Shown piece after piece: positions 1-11,150 of a stretch of DNA of 64,000 bases (position 1 is the first letter of the stretch; each line of letters begins with the position of its first letter). Made by a program: the position numbers and the translations under genes. Source of the stretch: Populus alba. Taxonomy: Eukaryota; Streptophyta; Magnoliopsida; Malpighiales; Salicaceae. A model generated the notes under the pieces. It did no database searches. It had not been told where the DNA came from and saw only the letters and a list, made by a program, of their open reading frames with translations. The DNA lies in assembly GCF_005239225.2 (NCBI RefSeq), contig NC_133291.1, positions 4,121,171-4,185,170 on the forward strand. Direction: 5' to 3'.

Positions 1-296
1 AATTGATTGATCGATACCTTGAATTTCTCCAACAAATCCCAAGAGTTTATCTTCCTGAATTTCTGATTGATACACGTGACTACAATTGTTACGAAGAAAA
101 TGACAAATGAAATATTTACCCAACCATTTATTTTCAATAATAATTTATAAGAGGTTAAAACTTTTTTCACGGGTCATATTTCCAAGAATTTTCTTCGCTT
201 CTAACCAAACCATGATTACGGAAGCAGCTTCCATTGCAGCAAATTAAAAAATCTCTCATTTTTGTTCAAAAAATATTGGAACATTGCAATTTGCAG

Positions 297-359
297 GTGA
301 AGCGGCGGTTAAAGGAGGAGCACCAAGTCTCAATCAAGTACGGAAGCTACAGCACCTGA
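297..359 (+). CDS. Possible terminal exon of an upstream gene
   Basis: A pyrimidine-containing stretch ending in TTGCAG is followed by an open run of 20 codons ending in TGA (VKRRLKEEHQ..., ending SYST). The peptide is basic and charged like a real C-terminus, and the acceptor site is good. The rest of the gene would lie left of the window. I do not recognise the protein. It could equally be chance. Confidence 0.22.
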   Translation: MKRRLKEEHQVSIKYGSYST

Positions 360-1443
360 TACCTGACGAGGAGTGGTTTTTCGGGTTTGCGTTTCTGTAA
401 AAAACAATGGAACAGTATCTTTGCGTTTTTACCTAATTACCACCTTCAAAAACCGGTCTCGAACTCGAAACTTAGTGAATGGCACTTGGATGGTGAAAAA
501 AGTCCACACTTGACTCGAGAAAATGGGAACCAGATGATGGTTCAGTTGATCCGGCTAAAGCTTTGTTGTCTTCGATTTGATTTTTATTTTTTGAAAGAGA
601 AGATCTCATTAACACGAACATATTACAAAGCCATAAGAGGAAGCACAAGACTGCCTCCGTACAAATGAAAGCACAATGGCTCAAACTCAAGATGAAATAG
701 AAATAACTCGTGGAAACGTGCACTTAAATCTCTTTCTACTTCTGCTCTCGAAGAAGATAAAGAAACTTGCTCTTCAGGTAACAATCAAAGACAGGATTCA
801 CACCTCTCATGGGGGAACAATCAAGGGCAAAGGCTCCGGACTTATTCATGGCGGAGCATACCTAAAGATGGCCACTATCATAAAGAAGTTTAAGAAACTT
901 GATCGGAGAAAGAGCTAACACGGTTTACAGATCATCTATGGTAAAGCAAACCTGATGATAGCCTTAGACAATACTTGTCCAGGCTTGAACAAGAAGAACA
1001 TGGCCACACGAGAAGGACCTTTACCGAGGGGATCTGCAAAGCCCGTGAATCTGATAAAAATAATCAGTGAAGACGAAAACATTTATTTCGATTTGTCCCC
1101 TTTTTTCATGGCAAGAGATTCCAGTCGAGAACAATTTTGGCCTTCATTAACGTTTTCATTAAATCTTTTTCCGCCAGTCCAATCTCAACACAGGATCGAA
1201 GAATTCATGGAAATCTTTAAGCGCAAAACATTTGCTGTGAAGCATAGCAATAATTTAAAAGATCGAATTTATTAGAAAACAGGTTTATTTTAAGGCAAGT
1301 GAAGAAATTCTATTACACCTTGCCATGTTTCTATCCACGAGTAGGGAACATGTTTTCCTTACGTCGACCAGCTAAGCATGAGGGTAGCTTTCACTTATTT
1401 GCAAATCAACTGCTTCAAAGTGCAGTCAGGGTAAAAATACACA
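360..1443. other. No recognisable gene
   Basis: Several short open frames exist here on both strands, but none shows a known domain, plausible splice structure or compositional support. It is probably the 3' flank of an upstream gene plus the spacer before the P0 gene. Confidence 0.4.
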
Positions 1444-1697
1444 ATTCAAAAGATTTAAATAAGAATCACAGGAAAACAACATCCTACCATGCTTTCATGA
1501 CTTGCTCAGTAATTTAATAACAAATTGTCAGAAAAAAACTAGGAAGACAGAACAGGAAAAAATAAACAAAATTCAAAAGATTTAAATAAGAATAGCAGGA
1601 AAACAACAACCTACCATGCTTTCATGACTTGCTAAATGGCTCAAAAACAAATTGTCAGAAAAAAACTAGTAAGACAGAAAAGGAATATAGGAAAAAC
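1444..1697. repeat. Tandem duplication (about 127-bp period) downstream of P0
   Basis: Two diverged direct copies start at 1444 and 1571. Both contain ATTCAAAAGATTTAAATAAG, CTACCATGCTTTCATGACTT and AAATTGTCAGAAAAAAACTA in the same order. The pair begins about 55 bp past the P0 stop codon, so the P0 3'UTR or poly(A) region probably overlaps it. A local duplication could provide two alternative 3' ends for the ribosomal protein transcript; that is inference. Confidence 0.75.
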
Positions 1698-1749
1698 TAA
1701 GTGATTAGCCACAGCATGGTAAATTCCTAGATAAAAACCAAAATAAAAC

Positions 1750-3635
1750 TTAGTCAAAAAGGCTGAAACCCATGTCATCATCGGACTCTTCTGCTGGCTC
1801 TTCCTTCTTCTCCTCTTCCTTGGCAGCAGCTGGGGCACCACCAGAAGCGGCGGCGGCAGCGACAGGAACTGCTGCAACAGCAAACTTGCTAGGATCCTGC
1901 AATCAAACAAGAACGTTAGAACAGTCTACAGCAACAGGTAGCATAACTACAATTTAAGTCTGAACATGGAATATAGTCCAGTTAATGAATAAACAAATAA
2001 CAAACCTTCAGGAACTCTTTCACTTCCTCTGCTTGAGGATAAGAATATTCAGTTGCAACTGCAACAGAGAGAATATTCTTGTAGGCATTGATGAACATGT
2101 GTGGTGCAGCAGCAAGGGTTGGGTAGGAGATGGACAGTGACAAGGAGGTGATCATAGTGATACCAGTAGCAAACTTCTCAACAAGGTCATCCTCTGTCAG
2201 GTCAAGCACCGAGGGGCTGAAGACAGAGCCATTGTCATAAACAGACAAGACAATCAGACCATAAGAAAATGGCCTAATGCCAAGCTTTGCCAGTAGAGCA
2301 GCCTCAGAAGAGCCAACCTTGTCACCCTTCTTGATCAGCTCGACTGGGGTGATAATTTCAACTGTACCCTTGTTAATCTTGGTTGGAATATTGAGCACCT
2401 GTAGAAAAGAGTAAAGCAGCTATAAGAGTTAAGAGAAAAACAACAAGCACCAGAAAGCTACAGAACTGCGTTACAAAAAAAATCCCAAAATCTATAAGCA
2501 CAAACATTATCATCATGAGATATAGGTGACAGACCTGGAAGAAAGAGGTCTGGGATGGATCAAGCCCTGTGTTGCCAGGAGGTACAACAACATCAATTGG
2601 GGCAACCAGACCAACACGAGCAGGAGCTCCAACCTGTTTTAACAAATCAAAGAAATGCATTTGAAAAATTAGTGACAAACAATTTATAAAAAATATCTTC
2701 AATCACCAGACAAAAAAAAATGACTCTGTTTTCTAGTAGTATAAATAGAATTCATGAGCAAATTTTGTTTGGCGTCTCTATTAGCAACAAGCATGCATTC
2801 GTTATAATTTCAATCAAAGCTAGGAAATCCCAATTATAAATTTGCTCACCACCATTTAATAATATCACTTGGGATAATTCAACATACATGATATTAAAGT
2901 TTTTTTGTTTCCAGAGACATTGCCAAAATTCTTTAAATTGCCATTAATCTTCATTTTGTGTAAATCTCACAAACCAGAAATGGCAACTGGTAATGTGTTG
3001 GTATTCACAGACATGTAACGACAAAGTACAGATGATTAATAGTTCTAAACAACAAAAACCAGCATAACTATGCATTTTTTTTGTTACGGAGACTAGTGAG
3101 ATTAAAAAACGGAGGGAATTCAAGCATACAGTATAACACCACAATGTAGATTAACAATAATGTGAAACAATAAAAAGGAATTGGAATTAGCTTACAGCAC
3201 CTTATACTTCGCAACCTCCTCGCTCACTTCCTTGAGATCACCTTTAGTGAAAATCAACCCGACATTACCCTATTCAAACAAAACAGTAAATTTAGCATTA
3301 GTCAAAACAAAAATGAGCAACTTAAGCACAATAAAAAAATAAATAAAAGGAACCAGATAATCTATATTGTTGTATACCTGAAGGAGAGGGATAAGGTTAA
3401 GGAAAGTTTTGTTTCCAGTTTTTTCAGAATGGATCCGAACAGACCTCTTCATCATGGTATTCTTTCCCATGAGCACCACAGAGTCACCTCTAAGACCCCT
3501 CCTGATATTTTGCAGCTGGTTAGACCCAACATTATCAGCTGCTGCAATCAAGATCTGGCTGTACTCGTCCAGCAATTGGCACAGCTTAGCGTCATAAGCG
3601 ATTTTCTTATCAGCCTTTGATAGTTTGTTCACCAT
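1750..3635 (-). CDS. RPP0: 60S acidic ribosomal protein P0 (large-subunit stalk protein), five exons
   Basis: P0 anchors the P1/P2 heterodimers and forms the GTPase-associated stalk of the cytosolic 60S subunit. Exons on the minus strand: 3635-3378, 3269-3201, 2633-2535, 2398-2006 and 1896-1750. All introns are GT-AG, and all junctions fall between codons (86+23+33+131+48 codons = 321 aa, the usual plant length). The N-terminus [11 protein letters not shown] and the RNA-binding L10-like domain (about residues 1-110) are followed by the P0-specific insertion. A low-complexity Ala/Glu hinge leads to the acidic C-terminus [13 protein letters not shown], the conserved tail that contacts elongation factors; the usual plant tail reads MGFGLFD, so Ser for Gly is a small oddity. 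The start codon is the only ATG giving the family N-terminus. The gene appears intact. Confidence 0.96.
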
Positions 3636-3960
3636 TTTTTACTAGTTTAGTTTCTAAAACTAAAAGGAAGGTAAGGATTAAAGCAAAACTGAGGGCCAAG
3701 ACACAAAGATAGTGTTCTGTCAAGGCGGACAGCAAAAGTGCGGCTGTCTCTTTAACCTCGGAGGTAGACGGTTGGGAGTGTAGAGAGAGAGAAGGAAAAA
3801 CCCTAACACAGTTGTGAGGTTTGTGCGAGATGGTATTTTGTTTTTATGCTGGGTTTCATAGGGAGACCTAGATCGGACGGTTGGTGTATGCTTTCTAGAT
3901 TGGAATCTAATGGCTGTGACTTTTTCTCACTCTTTGGGCTTGCTTGGTTCCGTGGGCTCT
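3636..3960 (-). promoter_or_regulatory. P0 promoter/5' leader with telo-box and site II motifs
   Basis: AAACCCTAA (telo-box) lies at 3798-3806, about 165 bp upstream of the P0 ATG. TGGGCT (site II, TGGGCY) occurs at 3935-3940 and 3953-3958, with another at 4343-4348. A telo-box combined with site II elements is the established signature of plant ribosomal-protein and other growth-related promoters, bound by TCP and telo-box factors. A pyrimidine-rich leader (GA-rich on the plus strand, 3781-3796) fits a 5'TOP-like transcript start nearby. The transcription start is not determined. Confidence 0.7.
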
Positions 3961-3974
3961 GTATTCTAGTTACA

Positions 3975-4163
3975 GCCCGTTTGCTATTGCGATCCAACCT
4001 GCTTTGTAAAAAAAAAATTATTTTTTTTTGTTAAAATTAAGTGCGGTTTATACTTTCTGAATTGTTTTGATGTGCTGATATCAAAAATAATTTTTAAAAA
4101 ATGAAAAAAAATTATTAGCATGCTTTTCGGCATGAAAAGTTATTTGAAAAACAACCGCTTACT
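3975..4163. mobile_element. Short MITE-like dispersed repeat, copy 1
   Basis: This segment matches 43493-43696 along its length. Shared blocks include GCCCGTTTG at the left, GTGCGGTTTATACTTT (one base differing), GATGTGCTGATATCAAAAAT and a TTTTCGGCA block near the right end. The better-preserved copy at 43.5 kb has imperfect 15-bp terminal inverted repeats (GTTTGGCATTGCGGT against the reverse of its right end, 12 of 15 matching). It is non-coding, so a non-autonomous DNA element is the best guess. It lies directly upstream of the P0 promoter. Confidence 0.6.
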
Positions 4164-4220
4164 GGACAAGCCTTCTAGTGAGAGTTATTGGCATTACCGG
4201 CTTTTCCAATTTTTTTTTTT

Positions 4221-4298
4221 GTTAAATTGAGTGCTCGTTTTGATGTGCTGATGTTATTGTCATGCTTTTCGGCACGGAAAGTGAAAAGCAAACGCACC
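4221..4298. mobile_element. Second, internally deleted copy of the MITE-like repeat
   Basis: GTTAAATTGAGTGC, TTTTGATGTGCTGAT, CATGCTTTTCGGCACG and GAAAAGCAAACGC appear in the same order as in the neighbouring copy, with the middle missing. It is followed by a repeated TTTAGATCGGACGGTTGATA, echoing the sequence at about 3867 near the first copy, so the copy may have arisen by local duplication with its flank. Confidence 0.5.
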
Positions 4299-5334
4299 CT
4301 TTTAGATCGGACGGTTGATAGCTGGTGTTTTTTCGCATTTGTTGGGCTTTCTTGGTGCCTCGATATTTGTTATTTTGAGTTCTTTTTATTTTATGATTTT
4401 GTACGCCGTGTTTAGCAGAGTTGTCTTTATTGTTTCGGAAGTTATTGCTAATTGATGTTACGTTTCATTTCAGAATTGTTATTATGATATGTAAAATAAA
4501 TTTTATATTGTTTAAAGATATTTGATTTTGACAAATTCATTATTCTAAGCTGGCTCTGTTTTAGGTTGGGATTTTTATTGAAAAATTATTCATTTGTAGG
4601 GATAACGACTCCTTTAATGTTTAAGTTAATAAATATAGACTAAATGTGTATTTATACAGTCAATTCATGAGGTTTAAACTTTATCTGGGGAGATAAAAAC
4701 ACGTGTCAGTGATAGAGAAATTGGTGTGGAATATTAATTGTTGAGTTGGTATCAATCAGCAGCTAGTACAATGGTGATCTGGCTAGCTGTTACAAGCCCG
4801 TGCTGTCAAAATGTACAAACGTGTGCGAGCTGTGTGCACGTGTGGTAAGCGGGGGTAATTGTTTAAATAAACTTATATCTTGTAAAAAAAAAAAATAATA
4901 ATAGGCTAGAGAAAAACCTGAATTTTATATCTCTGTTTTTTTACAAGCACTCTTGTATTGACTGTACTTTTAAAAATTAAGGATTGATTATGATTTTTTA
5001 GTGTCAAATCCCAATTCTCTTAACAAATAGTTAGGGTTATTTTATTTTTTTCTTTTTAGTTTCAAGAAAGTTTAAGAATTTTCCTAAGTTTTAACGGGTA
5101 GCTAATAAAAAAAAGGGTTTATATTTTTTAGTTAAGAACTAAGTAGTGCCAATTAAAATTATATAGATGATTTGTATTTTTGAGACGTAAATATATAGTG
5201 TTTAATATGAGCTTGAAATAAGTAATTTTCACTTGGATCTTAAAAAAAAAAATTAATCTTTAGCAGGCTATCGAATTTGAAAATATAATTAACCTCAAAA
5301 ACACAATTTGATGATTTAAAATATATATATATGT

Positions 5335-5357
5335 GAGAGAGAGAGAGAGAGAGAGAG
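5335..5357. repeat. (GA)n microsatellite
   Basis: An uninterrupted GA dinucleotide run of about 23 bp follows an (AT)n tract at 5321-5331. Confidence 0.9.
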
Positions 5358-6029
5358 GAATGGTTATTACCTTTATAATTAAATGTAATCGAGATTGGTT
5401 TGATAGTTAAATCAAATACTCTCTAATCAATTATTTTTATTTAACAATAAATTATTATATAACTGTGTTAATTGTTTAAAAATATTATTTACAAGGAACT
5501 TAATAAGATGATGAGGTGAGTACTGGAAATATTTAAATCCAAATTATTTTTTCTAAGGCCTTACTCATTTTAAAACAGGCCGTGTGCTGCATCAAGAATT
5601 TGTCATTTAAGAATTTCCATGAAGAATTTTCTTCTCTCTGCACTTTCGTGAGATAGAAAAGAAATACAATGATTTCATTCCAAATTCTTGGATTTGCCAT
5701 TTATATTTTGGCTGTAGGCTGGGCTTGAAGCTATATTTCCCGAAGCCACACGTCTACAAGAGCACACACATGATCAGTTATAAGCCTTTAAGCATTCAGT
5801 ACTTGACTTTGTGATCTGGCTGCATTGCGAAACAACACTGAATTCTCTAATATGTTGTTAAATGAGAGATGATTTTCTTCTCTGTGCGCTTTCAACGAGA
5901 ATAATGAGATTACAAATATAGAAACGTTGACTGGCCTTGTTAAGCACAGAAAACCTCCTTTTCTTGATTGCAAGCTAAAAGGGAAATTAATGTTGATTTT
6001 TCTATCCTCCGCTTCCTGCTTTGATTTTT

Positions 6030-6330
6030 CTTGATGGCTCGGCAATGGTCAGGCTTAACTGAAAGGGAAAATATTGATCACGCACCGACGAACTATAAAA
6101 ACTATAAGTTGATATAAAAAGACCACATGTAGCTGAATATTTCACATGTGAAGAGAGGAAAAGATTTTCCTCTTCTGCAATCTCAACTTTCATCGTTATT
6201 AATGACAAGATATATATGACCTCCCGGGCTGTAAAGAATGTTGCCTCACGTAATTTCTGATTTTTTAAAATGGTATTTAGTCCATGATCTTGTCGTCTCA
6301 AAACATGTCTCTGACAACCAAAATTCTCAA
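6030..6330 (+). repeat. Diverged direct duplication, copy A
   Basis: Matches 7735-8010 in order: AAAGGGAAA, TTGATATAAAAAG, AGAGAGGAAAAGA, CTGCAATCTCAACTT, GGCCTCCC-like, CACGTAATT and CGATCTTGTCTC-like blocks. The similarity is interrupted by indels and is roughly two thirds by eye. No protein is evident in either copy. Confidence 0.55.
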
Positions 6331-7186
6331 CCTCACACAACCCTTGGCTTTTCTCGGTTATTAAACACCTCCCTCGTCTTGCAGGCTCTATTCTGGGTTC
6401 TCTCATGACTCCTAACGTCAGGCAACAAAACCTGCTGAGTCATTTACTATCACGAGGTATGACAGAGACATACATATATGTGAAAAAACAGAGGGCATCA
6501 GAGAGACAACTAAAACCATGCTAACCCAGTGCATGCACACAAGATAATTAAACAGAACAGACTCTCTTTTTCAGGCATAATAAACTGTGATTTATCTTGT
6601 CTTTGTAAATAGTTGCCACTTTATACAATGCTTTGCTCTGTTCTGATAGGCATGGGTTTCATTGTTCGTCTGATGGAAGAACAGATACAAGCCGGTGAGT
6701 CGGTGACGGCATGGTTTTCATGAGGTTGGTTTCATTACCGAACATAAATGTTCTTTAACAAAGTATCGGCCTCTCTTTCTACCAAACAATGAAGGGTTAG
6801 GCCGAGAGGATTTTATGGGTCTGACTAGTAGAGAACCCACGGCCCATTTACTCGTGGTTGGATTTAGAGCACAAACAAAATTTATAGAGTCAATTTAATG
6901 TTTTTTTTTTAAAAAATAAATCTCATTTAATTTATCGAATTGACGCAAACCCAGTTCTAGTAATAAATTGGGTGTTTTTCATTACAATATAATTCAACTC
7001 CTTACCAAAATAACCATACTTTAATTCATATGGATTTTTATGCAAAGGTGTTTCCAGAATATGGCTATCGAATGGCATTAGAACTCCTTGAAGTGCAATG
7101 CTTTTTGGATTGTGCAATTAGTCACTTTGATGAGTTTTTTTATATATTTTCTTCTATCAGTTTCAAGTGAATGATGACACCCCTAG

Positions 7187-7374
7187 CTAGTTGCTGCCAG
7201 GGAACTGAATCCTTGTTTCGACCTATCTAATTATATATGCAACTGATGTTTTCATTTCAATTTAAGTTTTGGATGTCTAACTAGTTGCTGCCAGGGAACT
7301 GAATCCTTGTTTCGACCAATCTAATTATATATGCAACTGATATTTTCATTTCAATTTAAGTTTTGGATGTCTAA
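7187..7374 (+). repeat. Perfect-period 94-bp tandem duplication
   Basis: CTAGTTGCTGCCAGGGAACT begins at 7187 and again at 7281. The two 94-bp units differ at only two positions I can see (CCTATCT/CCAATCT and GATGTTTT/GATATTTT), so this is a recent local duplication in non-coding DNA. Confidence 0.93.
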
Positions 7375-7734
7375 TCTTATAATATTCATGAAGAAGCAAC
7401 CAAACGAGTACTGTAGTGGTATTAATTGATTGATTAGTAAGATGAGAATAATGTCTAAGAGATGCTGGGAGAATCGTTCTGCCACCAAGTTAAATTTGCT
7501 GCATAATCTCCTTTCTCACCTCCTTAATTCGTAGTGGATGGCTCAATATCTAATAAAGAATAGAAGTGGAAATCAAGAGAACAAAAGGATTGTCATATTG
7601 ACAAGCAATAAACAAAGAACGTTGACCAACTTTGTATGTGGGGAGTAGTAGCTAGAGGAAATCTCTTTTTTCACTTGATTCCATTTGCTAACATTCTTCA
7701 CTTTTAGCTCCGTTTTTCTTTGTCTACTGGCAGA

Positions 7735-8010
7735 TGGCAATCATGACCTGCTGACAAGCGGCGACTAAAAGGGAAATATAACACTGATCATGGGCTACAA
7801 GACAGGAAATCAAAGAACTATAGCTTGATATTAAAAGGTGATTGCTGATCTCGCATGCAAAGAGAGGAAAAGAATTTCTTCTTTTGCAATCTCAACTTGC
7901 ACTATTTCTGCTAACACGATAAGGCCTCCCACTATGGCAGGAATCTTCTCTCCACACGTAATTCTATTTGGCTTAAAGTGGCTTTAGGCTTCGATCTTGT
8001 CTCGTAAAGC
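7735..8010 (+). repeat. Diverged direct duplication, copy B
   Basis: Partner of 6030-6330, 1.7 kb away in the same orientation. Best-preserved blocks are AGAGAGGAAAAGAATTTCTT and TTTGCAATCTCAACTTGC. No coding potential was seen. Confidence 0.55.
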
Positions 8011-9049
8011 ATTTCCTCTGTATCGAAATTCCCACCCACTTAACTCCTTATTGGCTTTTATACTTGTCAAGTAACTGATCTCTTATCTTGTTGATCTACT
8101 CTCGGGTTATCTAGCAGCCATAATTGGCATTGCAAGATTGAGAAAATCAAGTTACAATTCCATGCTTCATTTATTTTACAGGAAGTGTAAGAGAATATGG
8201 AGAGAGGCTGATCATAATGAGCTGACCTTTTGTCTTCTGCAACTTAATTAATGGTGACTTCTGTCAGAGTGGGAGCTAAAATGGCCAGCCATCGTCAATA
8301 TGGTGAAAGAAATATTAAATGCTTAACCATAAGAGGTGATGGGAACTTATACAGGTTACGAAAATTAATAAACTCGGTTGTAAATACAGCAACTCACTAA
8401 TGGCAGACACAAGGCTAATAATTCCAGCTCTTCATTAATCTTGCGTGATAGAATTGATCATAGATGAACCATTAAGAAGACTGATCGGTGAGTAATAAAT
8501 TAAAGGGTATGCTTAAGCCTCGTCATCAAGCATCAATGGTCAATTACTTGCATTCCTTGACTTCTATCCTTATGAAGACATGTATATGAGAGACCAAGTG
8601 CAGACAAGAGATTACAAGGCAGCGTCAGAATTTTTTTGGTTCCTGCATGCAAATCGAATTTTATGAAACCTTTGACTAATCCCTTGATTGCAAAAAGATT
8701 TCATTTGACTGGCTAGTACAAAATTAAAAACACACGAATGCTAACAATAGCTTTAATTTTTGTGGACTAGTGACGTGGCATTTGCTAAACATATTCATTG
8801 TAACACTGAAGTTCTATATAATACATGTAGGTGTGCAGGCTGAAAACATCTCAAAGAGATCGAACCAAAAAACGTAAAGGCTCTGATAATCTGATCGAAC
8901 GTAAGGAATACATACAAAATAAAATCGGCTTTGTTTGCTCAGCCTGGTAATGATGAAATAAATGTAGTAATTAACTACAAAGGTAACCATCGTAATGTCG
9001 CTGGCTAACTCAAATATTTTTAAATTAAAAATTATCAAACAATAATAAA

Positions 9050-9700
9050 ATCAACAGATTAACTTCATCAACATATTACTTAAGATATGAGAGTAAATTA
9101 ACCCTGCTAAAAAAACAAAAAAAATCATAAAATTCAAGGTTAAATAATCTAATATTAAATAAAACGTAAAAGAAAAAAACTCAAGTAAATTCGGGTGATA
9201 AACTCGATGTGAGATCCAGATTAAAAAATTAAATTTAGAAAAAGGATCTAGAAAAAAAGACCAAAGCTAAATCAATATAAAAATTATGAGAATCTGAGCT
9301 AACACATATTAACTTGACTAACATGCACCCAGGATAATCCCGCGTAAAAAAATTAAAAAAATCATAAAATTCAAGGGTTAATAATTTAATATCAAAGGAT
9401 AAAATTAAAAAAAAATTCAATTTTATGAAAAAAAATGCATAAAAAACTCTAATCAACTAAGATTAACTTGACTGACTCGTGTCTTAGGATATGAGATAAG
9501 AATAATCCTGCAAAAAAAAGGCACAAATCACAATGCTTGAAGCCCAATAACTCAATATCAAATGATGAAACTAAAAAAAAAATTAATTTTTAAAAATAAC
9601 TTAAAAAAAGATATTGAATTTAAACCAGGTTAATCTTCAAAACTAGTGGTTCGAATCATGAGACTATAAATTAAACCTGTCAAATGAAAATAGTCATGAA
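9050..9700. repeat. Degenerate repeat array with TTAACTTGACT units
   Basis: Related segments recur near 9061, 9310, 9463 and 9630. Each shows the pattern TTAACTT(G/C)A(C/T)..., then a GGATAATCC-like box, then AAAATCATAAAATTCAAGG and TAATATCAAA. Spacing is irregular (about 150-250 bp), so this is a decayed array or a nested retroelement relic rather than a clean satellite. A GGTTCGAATC box at about 9648 resembles a tRNA B box but has no tRNA fold around it. Confidence 0.45.
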
Positions 9701-9779
9701 AAACTAATAAAGAAAATTATCAATCATAAGAAAAAAAAATCACAACAAAGAACAATCAAAACAATGATGATCAAATGTT

Positions 9780-10110
9780 GTACAAAAAAAAACAAGAAAA
9801 TAATTAGGGATTAAATTGAAAAAAAAAATAAGGAAAGGATAAAAAAATAGCAATAAAATAAGAAGACCAAAACTGAAAATAAATTAAATGAAATGAAATA
9901 TTTAAGAAAAAAATTGAGAAAAAAAATCAAGTAAAAAATAAAAAAATAGCAATTAAAAGAATGAAAATCAAATTTCATATAAAAATTAAATGAAATAAAA
10001 TACTTTTGGATAAAATTAAAAAAATAATAAACTTTAAATGACATTAAAATCAAATCAAATAAAAAAAAGAAAAAGAAAAAGAAAAAAAAGAACAAATTTA
10101 AAATAAATAC
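9780..10110. repeat. A-rich low-complexity tract
   Basis: Long runs of A interrupted by G, such as AAAAAAGAAAAAGAAAAAGA near 10065, read as Phe/Leu-rich open frames on the minus strand. These frames are compositional artefacts. Confidence 0.7.
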
Positions 10111-11024
10111 AAAGTGGATGTAAGATTCACCTCTGGGTTTTATTATCACTAATTGAGACTGAATATACAAATCTAGATGATATCGAGGTGCACTGTATTA
10201 TGAAATTAATTAATCACGTAAATCGGTTTCGTGCATGCAGAAGAATCTCCACCGTAGACAGAAAAATACAAGCTTGACAAGCATCAACCTGCTCCATGAG
10301 CATGGAACCGCGTATGACTATGATCACTTGGCGTACATACAAGCATATACATACGCTATTAATTTGTTTGGCCCATGAATCAGTATATACACATGTTAAT
10401 AAAAAAGGCATACGTATACAAATACATTTCCCTCGATTTGTACCACATTGCTACTGGTACACAGAAACAAGTAGTGATTAACGTTAGCTTTGGTCGAAAA
10501 TAAAATTATGTTAACAGGACCCATACAAATCATGTATTTCTAGGGCAGTGATTGCAAGAGAGTCATGCTAGTACGTAGGAATCAATGAATGTTTGACTCC
10601 ATACAAGATTTATCAAAATTCCTCAACGAATCATGTAACAGGAAGGAAAATCTTCTCCTTTTCTGTTTGCTGATATGATCAAGCATGGTCTCATGGAAAC
10701 TTGAAACTGGTAAACGTATAATATATTGGCGGGGCATATTTAAATTAACTGGGAAAGACGTAGCTAGTTCAAGCTTCCATGTCCTCCACCAACAATTCTC
10801 TCCCTTGCAATTCTGGTTCAGAATAAAGTATGGGCATTTGATCTTTAGTAGACGTACCAATAAAACTGATATGTCAAATAATGATTTATGCCCCCACTAA
10901 ATATTGAAACACGTACCTTTGAAAGCAATTTGCTTTGTGGTGGTTTTGTTGGAGGCAAAAAGCATGTCCTCCTGTTCAAACCTTATATTCTAGATTCTGA
11001 TGGTGTAGAGATAGTGATTACTTT

Positions 11025-11150
11025 TAGAAATATTGTTTTTTTAAAGTATTTTTTATTTAGAAATATATTAAAATAATATTTTATATATATTTTTAAAAAT
11101 TATTTTTATATCAGCACATCAAAAAATTTTAAAACACTAAAACAATTAAT
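11025..11150 (-). mobile_element. Reverse-orientation fragment of the MITE-like repeat
   Basis: TTTTTATATCAGCACATCAAAA is the reverse complement of the GATGTGCTGATAT core found at 4070, 4245 and 43590. Flanking A/T-rich sequence also matches loosely. No ends are defined. Confidence 0.4.

Noticed and set aside
472..918. Overlapping open frames on both strands near the left edge
   Set aside because: No recognisable domain, no splice context, and opposing frames overlap each other.
9640..9665. tRNA-like B box GGTTCGAATC
   Set aside because: No A box at the right distance and no cloverleaf pairing; part of a degenerate repeat.
9811..10170. Phe/Leu-rich open frame of over 100 codons on the minus strand resembling a membrane protein
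   Set aside because: It is the translation of a poly(A)-rich low-complexity tract; no start context, codon pattern or homology.
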